A stretch of DNA of 64,000 nt from Hyphomicrobium_A sp963726795 (GTDB lineage: Bacteria; Pseudomonadota; Alphaproteobacteria; Rhizobiales; Hyphomicrobiaceae). The notes beneath the pieces were generated by a model. That model saw only the letters and a list, made by a program, of their open reading frames with translations, had not been told where the DNA came from and ran no database searches. Positions 34,940-43,935 of this stretch are shown here, one piece after another (positions within the stretch are counted from its first letter, which is position 1; each line of letters begins with the position of its first letter). The position numbers and the translations under genes were made by a program. Location: the NCBI GenBank assembly GCA_963726795.1, contig CAVSDD010000004.1:310001-374000 (forward strand), written 5' to 3'.

Positions 34940-36001
34940 CTAGTGGCGCCTGGGCGTCCGCGCGAGCTTCAGCCGCCGCACCCTGCGCGCGCGCTTGGGC
35001 TCGTGAAGGCAGGCGCCGGTGATATTGGCCAAAAACAGCCGCGCCGCCCTCTCCCAGCTGAATTCCGCTGCCCTTTCGTGGACGCGCGCGCGATCGAGCT
35101 TCAGCGCCGCGAGGGACGCTTCGCGCAAGTCATCGGACAGGATCCCGGTCACGCCCTGCGTCACGATGTCGGCAGGCCCGGTAACCGGCAACGCCGCGAT
35201 CGGCAGTCCAGACGCCATTGCCTCGAGTAAAACGATCCCGAACGTATCCGTGCGGCTCGGGAACACGAAAACATCGGCGGAGGCGTAGGATTCGGCCAGC
35301 GTCTCGCCTGTCTGCTTTCCCGTGAACAGAACGTCGGGGTGGCGCTCCTTGAGCTCAGCAAGTTGCGGACCGGCACCCACCACTACTTTGCGCCCTGGCA
35401 AATCGAGATCGAGGAACCCCTCAATGTTTTTCTCGGCTGCGATGCGTCCCACGTAGAGAAACACGGGCGAAGCACCAAATCGGCGAACCGGTCGCGGTCG
35501 AAAGAGATCGGTGTCAACGCCGCGTGTCCACGGCATGACGCGCTTGAAGCCTTGCGATTGGAGCTCGCGCGCGAGCGACGGCGTCGCCACCATCATGCCG
35601 CGGCCGCCGTTGTGGAAATAGCGAAGGGCCGCCGTCGTCCATGCGTGCGGAATTGCGAAGCGCTGGGACAGATAATCGGGAAAGCGCGTGTGGAAGCTAG
35701 TCGTGAATGGTATGCGCTTTGCTCGGCAATAGCGGCGGACCATCCAGCCGATAGGGCCTTCGGTTGCGATGTGGACCATGTCCGGTTTTTCTGCCGCAAA
35801 GCACGCTGCGATGCGCTGCCAGCCGGGCAGTGCCAGGCGAATTTCTGGATAGGTCGGACAGGCGAATGTCCGGAATTCGTGCGGCGCCAGCACGCAAAGT
35901 TTGATGTCGAGAGTTTGCAGCTCCTGCGCCAGGCGCTCGTACGTTCGCACCACGCCGTTGACTTGCGGGTGCCAAGCGTCCGTCGCAACAAGTATGCGCA
36001 T
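34940..36001 (-). CDS. GT4-family glycosyltransferase, likely Agt-type glycolipid synthase
   Basis: 353 residues from ATG 36001, whose first base overlaps the plcP stop (TGATG). It has a GT-B fold with the glycine-rich N-terminal loop DAWHPQVNGVVRTYERL, HIATEGPIGW, TSFHTRFPDYL, and in the C-terminal half FLYVGRIAAEKNIEGFLDLDLPGRKVVVGAGP (in pieces), FPSRTDTFGIVLLEAMASGLP (the EX7E region). The C-terminus is strongly basic (KRARRVRRLKLARTPRR), fitting membrane association. Coupled to plcP, it fits the Agt glycosyltransferases that glycosylate diacylglycerol under phosphate limitation. Confidence 0.85.
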   Translation of the reverse strand: MRILVATDAWHPQVNGVVRTYERLAQELQTLDIKLCVLAPHEFRTFACPTYPEIRLALPGWQRIAACFAAEKPDMVHIATEGPIGWMVRRYCRAKRIPFTTSFHTRFPDYLSQRFAIPHAWTTAALRYFHNGGRGMMVATPSLARELQSQGFKRVMPWTRGVDTDLFRPRPVRRFGASPVFLYVGRIAAEKNIEGFLDLDLPGRKVVVGAGPQLAELKERHPDVLFTGKQTGETLAESYASADVFVFPSRTDTFGIVLLEAMASGLPIAALPVTGPADIVTQGVTGILSDDLREASLAALKLDRARVHERAAEFSWERAARLFLANITGACLHEPKRARRVRRLKLARTPRRH

Positions 36002-36792
36002 CACGCCACTCGCAATGCTTCCGCCAGCTGCGTAGCACCCGCCCGCTCGCGCTCGCGTACGACGTCGAGCCAGCGAATGAGCTCGAAGCTGCCGTCGTCG
36101 TGCTCGGCAATCGCGGTGCAGCTCTCCACCCAGTCCCCCGTGTTGAGGTAGTGGATGCCCTCGAACCGCCGCGATGCGGCGTGGTGGATATGACCGCAGA
36201 TGACGCCGTTGACTCCGCGCCGCTTGGCTTCCTCCGACAGGGACCGCTCGAAGTCGCCGATGAAGTTGACGGCAGTCTTCACCTTGAGCTTCAGGTGCGC
36301 CGACAACGACCAGTAGCCGAGCCCGAACCAGCGGCGGATGAGGTTGAGCGGGCGGTTGGCCCAAAGTGCCAGCTCGTAGCCACGGTCGCCAAGGAAGGCC
36401 AGCCACTTGGAATAGCGCACGACGACATCGAACTCGTCGCCGTGGATCACGAGATAGCGCCGCCCGTCTGCGGTGGTGTGCACGGTCTGATGCTCGACCT
36501 CGATGCCGCCGAAGTGGGAACCGCAGTATTGGCGCAGCGCCTCGTCGTGGTTGCCGGGTATGAACACGACGCGCGTGCCCTTGCGCGCCTTGCGCAACAG
36601 CTTCTGGATGACGTCGTTGTGCGATTGCGGCCAGATGGCGCCGCGCCGGATCCGCCAAAAGTCGACGATGTCGCCCACGAGGTAGATGGTCTCGGCGTCG
36701 TTTTCCTTCAGGAAATCGAGGAGCAGATCAGCCTGCGCTGCCCGCGTCCCCAGATGCACGTCAGAGATAAACAGCGTGCGATATTCCGCCAT
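36001..36792 (-). CDS. plcP: PlcP-type metallophosphoesterase (phospholipase C for lipid remodelling)
   Basis: 263 residues from ATG 36792 (AAAGGG upstream); a GTG 39 bp earlier is an alternative. Metallophosphoesterase motifs in order: FISDVHLGTRAAQ, YLVGDIVDFW, FIPGNHDEALR, VIHGDEFD, and VICGHIHHAA. It is related to LpxH, the UDP-diacylglucosamine hydrolase, and would often be named so. However, the length, the HGDEFD segment, the coupling to a GT4 glycosyltransferase and the Pho-box-like site upstream match rhizobial PlcP, which cleaves phosphatidylcholine and other phospholipids to diacylglycerol when phosphate is scarce. Confidence 0.8.
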   Translation of the reverse strand: MAEYRTLFISDVHLGTRAAQADLLLDFLKENDAETIYLVGDIVDFWRIRRGAIWPQSHNDVIQKLLRKARKGTRVVFIPGNHDEALRQYCGSHFGGIEVEHQTVHTTADGRRYLVIHGDEFDVVVRYSKWLAFLGDRGYELALWANRPLNLIRRWFGLGYWSLSAHLKLKVKTAVNFIGDFERSLSEEAKRRGVNGVICGHIHHAASRRFEGIHYLNTGDWVESCTAIAEHDDGSFELIRWLDVVRERERAGATQLAEALRVA

Positions 36793-36859
36793 CCCGGGCC
36801 CTTTCGAGCAATGCTCCAACTCCCCTCGCACCTCTCGGGCGGGACATGACGGGATTCAC

Positions 36860-36877
36860 GTTTCAGGATTGTGACAG
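36860..36877 (-). promoter_or_regulatory. Pho-box-like site upstream of plcP
   Basis: On the minus strand the sequence reads CTGTCAC-AATC-CTGAAAC, two 7-mers 11 bp apart. The first half matches the PhoB consensus CTGTCAY perfectly and the second has two mismatches; the AT-rich 4-bp spacer fits. It lies 68 bp before the proposed plcP start. This fits PhoB-dependent induction by phosphate limitation. Confidence 0.6.
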
Positions 36878-36968
36878 TGGGGGGCGGTCGCGGCGGATCG
36901 TGGTAAACGGTCGTGTTTTGCCGCGACAATGAGTGGACGCGCGGGCCCGGCAGCAGCTCGACGAAGCG

Positions 36969-36987
36969 GCGATTGAAAGACAATCGC
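36969..36987 (-). terminator. Hairpin just downstream of the solute-binding protein gene
   Basis: GCGATTG (36969-36975) pairs with CAATCGC (36981-36987) around a 5-base loop. It lies 6 bp past the stop of the minus-strand gene at 36994. No T tract follows, so terminator function is uncertain. Confidence 0.4.
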
Positions 36988-36993
36988 GAGCGT

Positions 36994-37893
36994 TCAGTAC
37001 ACTTTCACGGGGAAATAGCGGTCCACGACCTCGTCCAGCCGGCCCGTCGTGCGCAGCCGTGCCAGTGCGCCATTAATCAGCGTCTTGATCTGCTGGTCCT
37101 TCTTTGGAACGGCGATCGCCATGCCTTCGCCGAAGTATTGCGGCTCGAGGTATGGTCCCCCCTCGATCTCGCAGCAATGCTTCGAGGCGGTGCCGTGCAG
37201 CCAGAAGATGAGGCTGATGCCATCGTCGAACACGTAATCGACTTGCCCCTGAAGAAGGGCGTCACGTGCCAGGTCGGCATTCTCGAAGGACTTGATCGTG
37301 CTCGAGCGGAAGAAGGTCTTGAGGTACGCCTCGTGCGCCGTATTCCGGGCAACGCCGATACGCTTGCCGTCGAGACCCTCTGGAGTGATCTCGACCGGCT
37401 CGCCGCCGATCCTGGACGCAAAGCGTCCCGGCGTGAAGAAATAGCGGTCAGTGAAATCAACACTAGCGAGCGCCTGTGGCGTCACGGCGTGGCCGGCGAT
37501 GACCGCGTCGGCTTCACCCTTGTTCAGCGCCGAAAATAGCTCTGCCCACGGGCGAACTTTGATGTCGCACGCGGTGTTGAGCTCCTGGCAAATGGCGCGG
37601 GCCACATCGACGTTGAAGCCGACGAGCACGCCGTCCTCGTCATAGAAGTTGAAAGGCGGAAAGTCGCTCTCGGTGAGAAAACGAATGACCACGCGGCGGG
37701 TGGGCTCGCCACTGTTGCCCGCCGGAGGAGCGGCGGCGGCAGGCTCATCTTCGGCGGCAATGCCTGGGGCCGGTACGAGCCAGACCATCGCGGCAAGCGT
37801 CAGGGCTGCAAGGCCAAGCCGGCGTCTCAATGAGGCTCCGGCTGCAGACCGGTGCGAAGTTTCGGTTGCATCGAAGTTCTTGAAGTAGCGCAT
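36994..37893 (-). CDS. Periplasmic solute-binding protein, family 3 (amino-acid type)
   Basis: 299 residues. A membrane anchor or signal (RRRLGLAALTLAAMVWLVPAPGIAA, about 24-47) is preceded by a long polar head and followed by an Ala/Pro/Glu-rich linker. The SBP_bac_3 domain starts about residue 70: FLTESDFPPFNFYDEDGVLVGFNVDVARAI (in two parts), the GKRIGVARNTAHEAYL second-lobe strand and the final LDEVVDRYFP. These proteins bind amino acids or similar polar solutes. No permease or ATPase gene is adjacent, so it may be an orphan binding or sensory protein. Confidence 0.85.
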   Translation of the reverse strand: MRYFKNFDATETSHRSAAGASLRRRLGLAALTLAAMVWLVPAPGIAAEDEPAAAAPPAGNSGEPTRRVVIRFLTESDFPPFNFYDEDGVLVGFNVDVARAICQELNTACDIKVRPWAELFSALNKGEADAVIAGHAVTPQALASVDFTDRYFFTPGRFASRIGGEPVEITPEGLDGKRIGVARNTAHEAYLKTFFRSSTIKSFENADLARDALLQGQVDYVFDDGISLIFWLHGTASKHCCEIEGGPYLEPQYFGEGMAIAVPKKDQQIKTLINGALARLRTTGRLDEVVDRYFPVKVY

Positions 37894-37993
37894 GGTCCGC
37901 CGCTGATGAGGGTCGAGATTCGTTCCACTATGGTAAGACCGAAGACTATGGCAAGATCAATGTCATCGACCTCCAGGGGGGAGGGGTTTTTCG

Positions 37994-39631
37994 GTGCAGC
38001 GTACGAGTTCCGCGAGAAAGCCTCGTGGTCGCATTCGGGCCGCGACCACGGTGCCGACGCCGTTTCTCGAGATTGTTGGTAGGCACCCGCGCGGACCGGT
38101 GTCGTCGTGCGATTCGGAGGCCGAGCGTCTTGCTGTCGCCGTGGGCGAACTCCGCGCGAAGACGCCTGAACTCTCGGCCGCTGCAGGCCTCAGGGCGTGG
38201 CAAAAGGCGTCGCTTGCCACTCTCACGTTGGGACTTTCGGTTGGCGCGCTAGTGGAACCGAAGCGCACGATCGTCCTGCTGCTGGCGGTGATGGCGATCC
38301 CGTTCCTGATGGCAGCGTCCTTGCGGCTGGCCGCGTTGTGGCTTGTGTTTGCCAGGAAGCCGGTCGCTGCCCCGCCGCGCGCCTTGAGCAGAGGGCAACT
38401 TCCAACATATTCCGTCCTTGTGCCGCTGTTCCGCGAGGGCAGCGTGGTCCCGCATCTTCTGCAGGCGCTGCGCGACATCGACTATCCGTGCGACAAGATG
38501 GACGTGCTGCTGATCGTCGAGAGTATCGATCAGGAAACGCAGACGGCACTCGCAGATGCTCCGCTCGCGCCACATATGCGTGTCGTCGTCGTTCCTGACG
38601 GGCAGCCACGAACCAAGCCCCGCGCCTTGCAATACGCCCTGCAACTCACGCGCGGCGAATACATTGTCGTGTTCGACGCTGAGGATGCGCCGGAACCAGA
38701 TCAATTACGCCGGGCGGCTGCCGTTTTGCGACACAGCGACGATCGGCTCGGGTGCTTGCAGGCCCAGCTCAATATTTACAACTCCGATGTGAGCTGGCTG
38801 ACGCGCCAGTTCACTATCGAATATACGGCTTTATTCGATTGCATTTTGCCCGCTCTGCAGCGGCTTGGGCTGCCGGTCCCTCTCGGTGGCACCTCGAACC
38901 ACTTTAAGCGCTCGGTACTCGATTCGGTTGGGGGATGGGACCCCTACAACGTTACCGAAGACGCCGACTTAGGTATTCGGCTCGCGCGGCAAGGCTGGCT
39001 CGTGGGGGTGCTGCCGTCGACGACGTGGGAGGAAGCTCCGCCGACCTTTGGCGTCTGGCTCGGCCAGCGCACGCGCTGGCTCAAAGGATGGATGCAAACT
39101 TATCTTGTGCACATGCGCGAGCCGCGCCGTCTCATGCGGGAGTTTGGCACGCGACGTTTCTTTGGCTTCCAAGTGCTGATGGGCGGTCTCATCCTGTCGG
39201 CGCTGGTCCATCCCTGGTTTTACGCGTTCCTCGCTTTCGACTTGAGGCACGGGTTCGTCTTTGATGTGCCGGAGTCCTTTCTAGCGCGAACCTTGCTCGC
39301 GATTGGCTTGTTCAATCTTGTCGTCGGCTATGTCAGCGCGATCGCGCTCGGCACGATTGCAGCCGCGCGCCGTGGCCGCCGTGAGTTGGCGCTGTATGCC
39401 GCGCTGATGCCGGTCTATTGGCTGGCGATCTCTATTGCCGCCTATCGCGCGTTGCTTCAGCTTGTGACGGCACCCTATTATTGGGAGAAGACGCCGCATT
39501 CCGTCTCAAAGCCGAATGCGGCGCTCCGACCCGTCGGTTCAGCGCAATCGGCTGCAACCGTGCAGGGTCTAGCGCCGCTTGCGGTTCTTCGCAAAACGGT
39601 GCGGCGCTTTGAGCGCGGAAGTCTCTTTTGA
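37994..39631 (+). CDS. Membrane GT2 glycosyltransferase (cellulose-synthase-like, processive type)
   Basis: 545 residues with a GTG start at 37994. Two hydrophobic segments (about 72-118) precede the catalytic domain: YSVLVPLFREGSVVPHLLQAL, the DxD-like FDAEDAPEPDQL, NHFKRSVLDSVGGWD, TEDADLGIRLA and QRTRWLKGW, that is D, D, D and QxxRW of processive GT2 enzymes. Three further membrane helices follow (about 390-500). It lacks the PilZ domain of BcsA. The product is probably an extracellular polysaccharide or a glycolipid. It stands alone, divergent from the solute-binding protein. Confidence 0.88.
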   Translation: MQRTSSARKPRGRIRAATTVPTPFLEIVGRHPRGPVSSCDSEAERLAVAVGELRAKTPELSAAAGLRAWQKASLATLTLGLSVGALVEPKRTIVLLLAVMAIPFLMAASLRLAALWLVFARKPVAAPPRALSRGQLPTYSVLVPLFREGSVVPHLLQALRDIDYPCDKMDVLLIVESIDQETQTALADAPLAPHMRVVVVPDGQPRTKPRALQYALQLTRGEYIVVFDAEDAPEPDQLRRAAAVLRHSDDRLGCLQAQLNIYNSDVSWLTRQFTIEYTALFDCILPALQRLGLPVPLGGTSNHFKRSVLDSVGGWDPYNVTEDADLGIRLARQGWLVGVLPSTTWEEAPPTFGVWLGQRTRWLKGWMQTYLVHMREPRRLMREFGTRRFFGFQVLMGGLILSALVHPWFYAFLAFDLRHGFVFDVPESFLARTLLAIGLFNLVVGYVSAIALGTIAAARRGRRELALYAALMPVYWLAISIAAYRALLQLVTAPYYWEKTPHSVSKPNAALRPVGSAQSAATVQGLAPLAVLRKTVRRFERGSLF

Positions 39632-41150
39632 GGTCTTCAGTGCGGGCTGGAATTTAACTTCCCTGACTGCTTTGTCACCTCGCAGCCCCAAAAATGCCGG
39701 GTGGCGCAACAGCCCGTCGCGCGTCCTCTCGGTATAGGCGATTTGTACAACGAGACGCGGTTGAACCCAACACGCATCGCGCGCGATCTCGCGCGGTACA
39801 TCGACAAAGGGGCTCGAAGGGCGCGCAAGTTTTTCAAGCCTGACGCCGATCGCGTCGAGGTCGCGATCATCGAAACCGGTTCCGACGCGGCCGCGATAGA
39901 GCAGTTTGTTGCCGTCGAACTCTCCCAACAGCAGCGAGGCGAAGGGACGCCCATTTTTGGTTGAAACGCGGTACCCCCCAACTACGAATTCATCGCTGCC
40001 GGTGCATTTGACCTTGAGCCATCCTTGACTGCGCCGAGAACTCGTAGGGGAGATCGGCGCGCTTCGACACGATGCCTTCGAGCCCCATCCGGCAGGCCTT
40101 GGCGAACATCTTGTCGCCGTGGCCTTGGACGTGGTCGCTGAAGCGCAGCGTCTCAGGAGCATCCTCGAGCAACTTACGCAGCATGTCCTTGCGATGGGAG
40201 AGGGGCTCGCGACGCAAATCGCGCCCGTCGAGTTCGAGCAGATCAAACACAAAGTAGGTCAGCGAAATTTCGCCGGCTTTCAGACCGTGCTGCAGCTCTG
40301 CAAAGCTGCTCCTCCCAGCCTTATCGAGAACGACGATCTCCCCGTCAAGAACAGCGCTGCGGACGCCGAGCCCCGACACGGCCGTCGCAACGCTCTGAAA
40401 CTTGGCGGTCCAATCCTGGCCTGAGCGCGTGTAGATGCGGGCGTTGCCTCCGGCGACGGTCGCTATCGCGCGATAGCCGTCGAATTTTATCTCGTGGAAC
40501 CAATTCGCCCCAGCGGGTGCCTCCGTAACCAGCGTTGCGAGCTGTGGAGCAATGAAGGCCGGAAGTGTTGCGGTTTTGCGCATTGACGAGGGCTCGGTGC
40601 CGGTAATGCCCGCCCCTTGGAGTTCGGGTGGACTTGCGACTTTACCAGTCCAAGCCTTTACGGGAGCTTCTCCCCGCCGGGCGTAGCGATCCTGCCCCTT
40701 GATGAGCAGCCAGTTCTCGCGCTTCGCCTTGGTATTTTTGCCAAGTCGCATCAGGACGAAGCTGCCTTTGAGCTGCCCGCCGTTGAGGTCGAATTTCAAC
40801 ACGCCGCTTTCGAGAGCTTCTTTTGGATCGCTTAACGGATGCCAACTTCCCGCATCCCACAATACATCGCCGTCCACGGGGTCGGTGCTTGTCGTGACTT
40901 CGATGGGTTGGTCGTCAGTGCGAACGGCCAGGCGCTTTTGCGCGGGGTCAAGGCTCGGTCCGTGCGTTACCGCCCAGCTTTTAAGCGTGCCATCAAGCTC
41001 GAGCCGGAAATCAAAATGCAGTTGTCGCGCATCGCGCTTTTGCACGATGAATCGGAGGCCTCCGCCGCCAGTCTTTTCGCGAACCTGCCCGCGGTCGGCG
41101 ATAGCTGCCTTTTCTCGGTATTTGTGATTCCTGATAGCGCCTTGTGGCAT
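39569..41150 (-). pseudogene. ligD: ATP-dependent DNA ligase LigD (PE-LIG form), broken by a +1 frameshift
   Basis: Two frames cover one protein. The 41150 frame carries the phosphoesterase domain (LRFIVQKRDARQLHFDFRLE) and the ligase adenylation domain (EIKFDGYRA, Lys nucleophile; EGIVSKRADLPYE). One extra base at 40039-40040 (A in the top strand) shifts it; removing it restores SRRSQGWLKVKCTGSDEFVVGGY and the OB-fold to the stop at 39569, for 526 residues. There is no primase/polymerase domain, so this is a PE-LIG variant. Phosphoesterase residues His42 and His84 of the Pseudomonas enzyme align to Arg39 and Gln81. No ku gene is in the window. The start codon is uncertain. Confidence 0.88.
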
Positions 41151-41280
41151 GCGGCCCTAGAACTTTCGCCCGGTGATTTGTCGGCGGGGCTGAAATGCTC
41201 GCAACAAGCCACGAGCTCAGATGCACGCAAGTTGCGCGATCTGAACCAAGTAAACCCGCGCCTTCCGGTAAGGTTCCTGG

Positions 41281-41712
41281 CTAAATTCGCTGTTCGGTCG
41301 AGGCTTTAGGCAGTTGGGCACGAGGATCCGCAACTTCGCGAACGAGGCGGAGAAGTGTGGCCGCTCGCACCGGCTTCGAGACGAAGCGGACGCCAAGCGG
41401 CATATAAATATCCTTCGGTTCAAGTACGCCTGACACCAATACAACTCCAACGCGCGGAAATTCGCGGCGCAGTCTGCGCGCTAGCTCAAAACCATCGAAC
41501 GACCCTGGCATGGCGATGTCGCTGACCACAGCGCAGATGGCGGTGTCCGTTGCGATGCGCGACAGCGCCGCTTCGGCGTTGTCGGCCTCCACCACGTCAA
41601 AGCCCGATTGACCTAGAACGTCCGAGACATACATGCGCACCAAAACCTCGTCCTCGACGACGAGAACGGCGGCCGGCATTTTGCGCGACGATCTACGAGG
41701 GCGCGTTTTCAT
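41281..41712 (-). CDS. Single-domain response regulator (receiver)
   Basis: 143 residues from ATG 41712, or 132 from an internal ATG at 41679 (MPAAVLVVEDE). It is a lone receiver domain: acidic pair in VVEDEVLVRMYVSDVL, phospho-acceptor in AVVSDIAMPGSFDGFELA, the Ser/Thr switch in GVVLVSGVLEP and the conserved Lys in FVSKPVRAATLL. There is no output domain. Such regulators often work with HWE kinases; the ethylene-receptor-like HWE kinase 7 kb away is a possible but unproven partner. Confidence 0.88.
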   Translation of the reverse strand: MKTRPRRSSRKMPAAVLVVEDEVLVRMYVSDVLGQSGFDVVEADNAEAALSRIATDTAICAVVSDIAMPGSFDGFELARRLRREFPRVGVVLVSGVLEPKDIYMPLGVRFVSKPVRAATLLRLVREVADPRAQLPKASTEQRI

Positions 41713-42033
41713 CCACCGCAAACGGATGGCGCTGCGCCCGGTTCCGCGACAGATGCGCACCAGGCGCAACGCAGCGTGGTGCCGTACGCAAGTCGCGGCG
41801 TCAGAGCAGAAGATCCGCGGGTAAAAAGTAACCCCGTGATTGCGAGGCGTTCTAACGCACTGCACCGTGACGGCAGGCCTTTCGTTGCCAAGGACACCCC
41901 AGTCCGAGTGGCGGCAGGAAGCGCTATCGTGCCGACGCGATGACGCTTTCCGTAAGGCGGCGAGTGAAAGCAGACCCGATCCGCGGCCGGGCGGATCGGG
42001 TCCAGTTCGTCATCGTGCTAGTCCACCGCTCGA
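41713..42033. other. Intergenic region between receiver gene and pirin gene
   Basis: 321 bp. It holds the leader of the receiver gene and, near the pirin end, the strong hairpin at 41973-42002. I see no gene with coding character here. Confidence 0.5.
41973..42002 (-). terminator. 12-bp perfect inverted repeat downstream of the pirin gene
   Basis: GACCCGATCCGC (41973-41984) and GCGGATCGGGTC (41991-42002) pair perfectly around the loop GGCCGG. It starts 31 bp after the pirin stop on the minus strand and is followed there by TGCTTTC. A very stable GC-rich stem, probably the pirin terminator. Confidence 0.65.
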
Positions 42034-42756
42034 TTAGTGGTCTGCAACCTTCGAAGCCGCTAGGTCGAACAAGAGTATCTCGGCGTCCTCGGAGGTGCCG
42101 ACGAGCTCGAGCGAACCCGCCTCTGCGACAGCGACGCCGTCGCCCGGACGGAGCTGTTCGCCATTGAGCGAGGCGGTACCGCTCGCGACCTGCACCCAGG
42201 CGCTGCGGCCCTCTTTGAGCGTGTGGGTCACCGATTTCCCCTCGCCCAGCAGCGTGGCGTAGAAGTCGACGTTCTGATGGATCGTCACCGAGCCATCGCG
42301 CCCATCGCGCGAGCCGACGAGCCGGAGCCGGTTGCGCTTTTGCTCGGGAGGGAATGACTTCTGCTCGTAGCCGGGCTCCAGGCCACGCCGTTCGGGCACG
42401 ATCCAGATCTGCAGGAAGTGCACAGGCTCCGTCTTCGAGGCATTGAACTCGCTGTGACGGATGCCCGATCCGGCCGACATACGCTGCACGTCGCCAGGGC
42501 GTATCTCCGATCCGGTGCCGAGGCTGTCCTTGTGAGCGAGTGCACCCTCCAGCACGTACGAGACGATCTCCATGTCGCCGTGCGGATGGGTCGGAAAGCC
42601 GCCACCGCCGGCAACTCGGTCATCATTGATGACGCGCAGTGGGCCAAAGCCCATGTGGTTGTCGTCGTAGTAGCTGCCGAACGAGAAGCTGTGGCGACTG
42701 TCGAGCCAGCCGAGGTTGGCGCGCCCGCGATCTTCGGCTTTGCGAAGTGTGAGCAT
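42034..42756 (-). CDS. Pirin family protein (YhhW-like)
   Basis: 240 residues from ATG 42756. A bicupin of the YhhW type: the start LRKAEDRGRANLGWLDSRHSFSFGSYYD (in parts), the N-terminal cupin metal site THPHGDMEIVSYVLEG, and the RMSAGSGIRHSEFN loop. The second cupin is degenerate (GRSAWVQVASGTASLNGEQLRPGDG, in parts). Some members show quercetin 2,3-dioxygenase activity; the physiological role is not settled. It is divergent from a LysR gene, 121 bp apart, a pairing seen widely in proteobacteria. Confidence 0.93.
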   Translation of the reverse strand: MLTLRKAEDRGRANLGWLDSRHSFSFGSYYDDNHMGFGPLRVINDDRVAGGGGFPTHPHGDMEIVSYVLEGALAHKDSLGTGSEIRPGDVQRMSAGSGIRHSEFNASKTEPVHFLQIWIVPERRGLEPGYEQKSFPPEQKRNRLRLVGSRDGRDGSVTIHQNVDFYATLLGEGKSVTHTLKEGRSAWVQVASGTASLNGEQLRPGDGVAVAEAGSLELVGTSEDAEILLFDLAASKVADH

Positions 42757-42877
42757 TGGTCAACTCCCATTACTTGAGGCCAGTGGTGGCCGATTTCCTC
42801 TGGCGACTACATGTGATGTTGAACAGAAGAGCACAATATATGATAATCGGCGCAGTCTGGTGCCAGAATGGATACAA

Positions 42878-43804
42878 ATGGACAAGCTTGAGGCCATGAA
42901 TGCGTTCGCCAAGGTTGTGGCAGCCGGGAGCTACGCTGAAGCGGGGCGGCGCCTTGGTTTGACGCGTTCGGCCGTGAGCAAGGCTGTGATGGAGTTGGAG
43001 CAGCTGCTCGGCGCGCGGCTGCTCGATCGCACCACGCGGCGCGTGACCCCAACGGAGGCCGGCCGCGCCTACTATGAGCGTTGCGTTGCGATCGTCGCCG
43101 ATGTCGAGGAAACCGAGAGCCAGATCTCGCGCCTCAACGATTCCCCGCGTGGCACACTCAGGGTCAACGCACCGATGTCGTTTGGCACGCGTTATCTCGG
43201 CGCGGCGGTCGCTGACTTCATGGCGCACTACTCGGAGCTCAAACTCGAGCTCATTCTCAATGACCGGTTCATTGATCCTTTGGAGGAAGGTGTCGACGTT
43301 ACCGTGCGCATCGGGAGCTTGAGCAATTCAAGCCTCATCGCGCGACGCCTTGCGCCGGCACGTCTCGCGCTTGTGGCTTCTCCCGCCTACATCGCTCGCC
43401 ACGGCGCGCCGGATGCCCCAGAGGACCTTTCCGCGCACGCTTGCCTCGCCTATGGCCACATGGCGACGGCGCAACGATGGACGTTGCAGAGTGGCAAGGA
43501 GGCCGTGAGCGTCTCGGTCGAGTCGAGGCTGTGCTCCAACAACGGCGATGTGCTTCGCGAGGCCGCGCTCAAGGGAAACGGCATCACCAATCTACCTACA
43601 TTTCTTATCGGACCCGACATTGCGGCGGGCAGGCTGAAGGTCGTCCTGCCCGATTATCCGCCCTCACCGCTCGCGATCTACGCGATCTATGCGCCCAACC
43701 GCTATCTCGCCGCCAAGAGTCGCGTGTTCATTGATTTCCTTGTCGAGCGCTTCGGGGAGCAACCGGCATGGGATAAATTCGACAAGGGCGCGCGCGTTGC
43801 GTAG
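42878..43804 (+). CDS. LysR-family transcriptional regulator divergent from pirin gene
   Basis: 308 residues from ATG 42878; the upstream extension overlaps the pirin gene and is rejected. The helix-turn-helix spans about 1-60 (MNAFAKVVAAGSYAEAGRRL, LTRSAVSKAVMELEQLLG), followed by a substrate-binding effector domain (LRVNAPMSFGTRYL, GVDVTVRIGSL). It is similar in type to the CrgA/AaeR group that controls pirin or quinone-response genes. The divergent layout suggests it regulates the pirin gene. Confidence 0.92.
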   Translation: MDKLEAMNAFAKVVAAGSYAEAGRRLGLTRSAVSKAVMELEQLLGARLLDRTTRRVTPTEAGRAYYERCVAIVADVEETESQISRLNDSPRGTLRVNAPMSFGTRYLGAAVADFMAHYSELKLELILNDRFIDPLEEGVDVTVRIGSLSNSSLIARRLAPARLALVASPAYIARHGAPDAPEDLSAHACLAYGHMATAQRWTLQSGKEAVSVSVESRLCSNNGDVLREAALKGNGITNLPTFLIGPDIAAGRLKVVLPDYPPSPLAIYAIYAPNRYLAAKSRVFIDFLVERFGEQPAWDKFDKGARVA

Positions 43805-43935
43805 CCCGCGGGGCGTTGCGAGTCGTGAGTAAGCATCCCGATCGTAGCTAGGATGCGAAAAATGTTGCACACAGAATTTAGGGGTCTTTGACCCGGCCGT
43901 ATTAAAGAGGAACCTGGGTAGCGTGGAGGCGTGCA

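Noticed and set aside
36001..36792. Annotation as LpxH (UDP-2,3-diacylglucosamine diphosphatase)
   Set aside because: The fold is shared, but the coupled glycosyltransferase, Pho-box-like site and sequence type favour PlcP. Kept as an alternative only.
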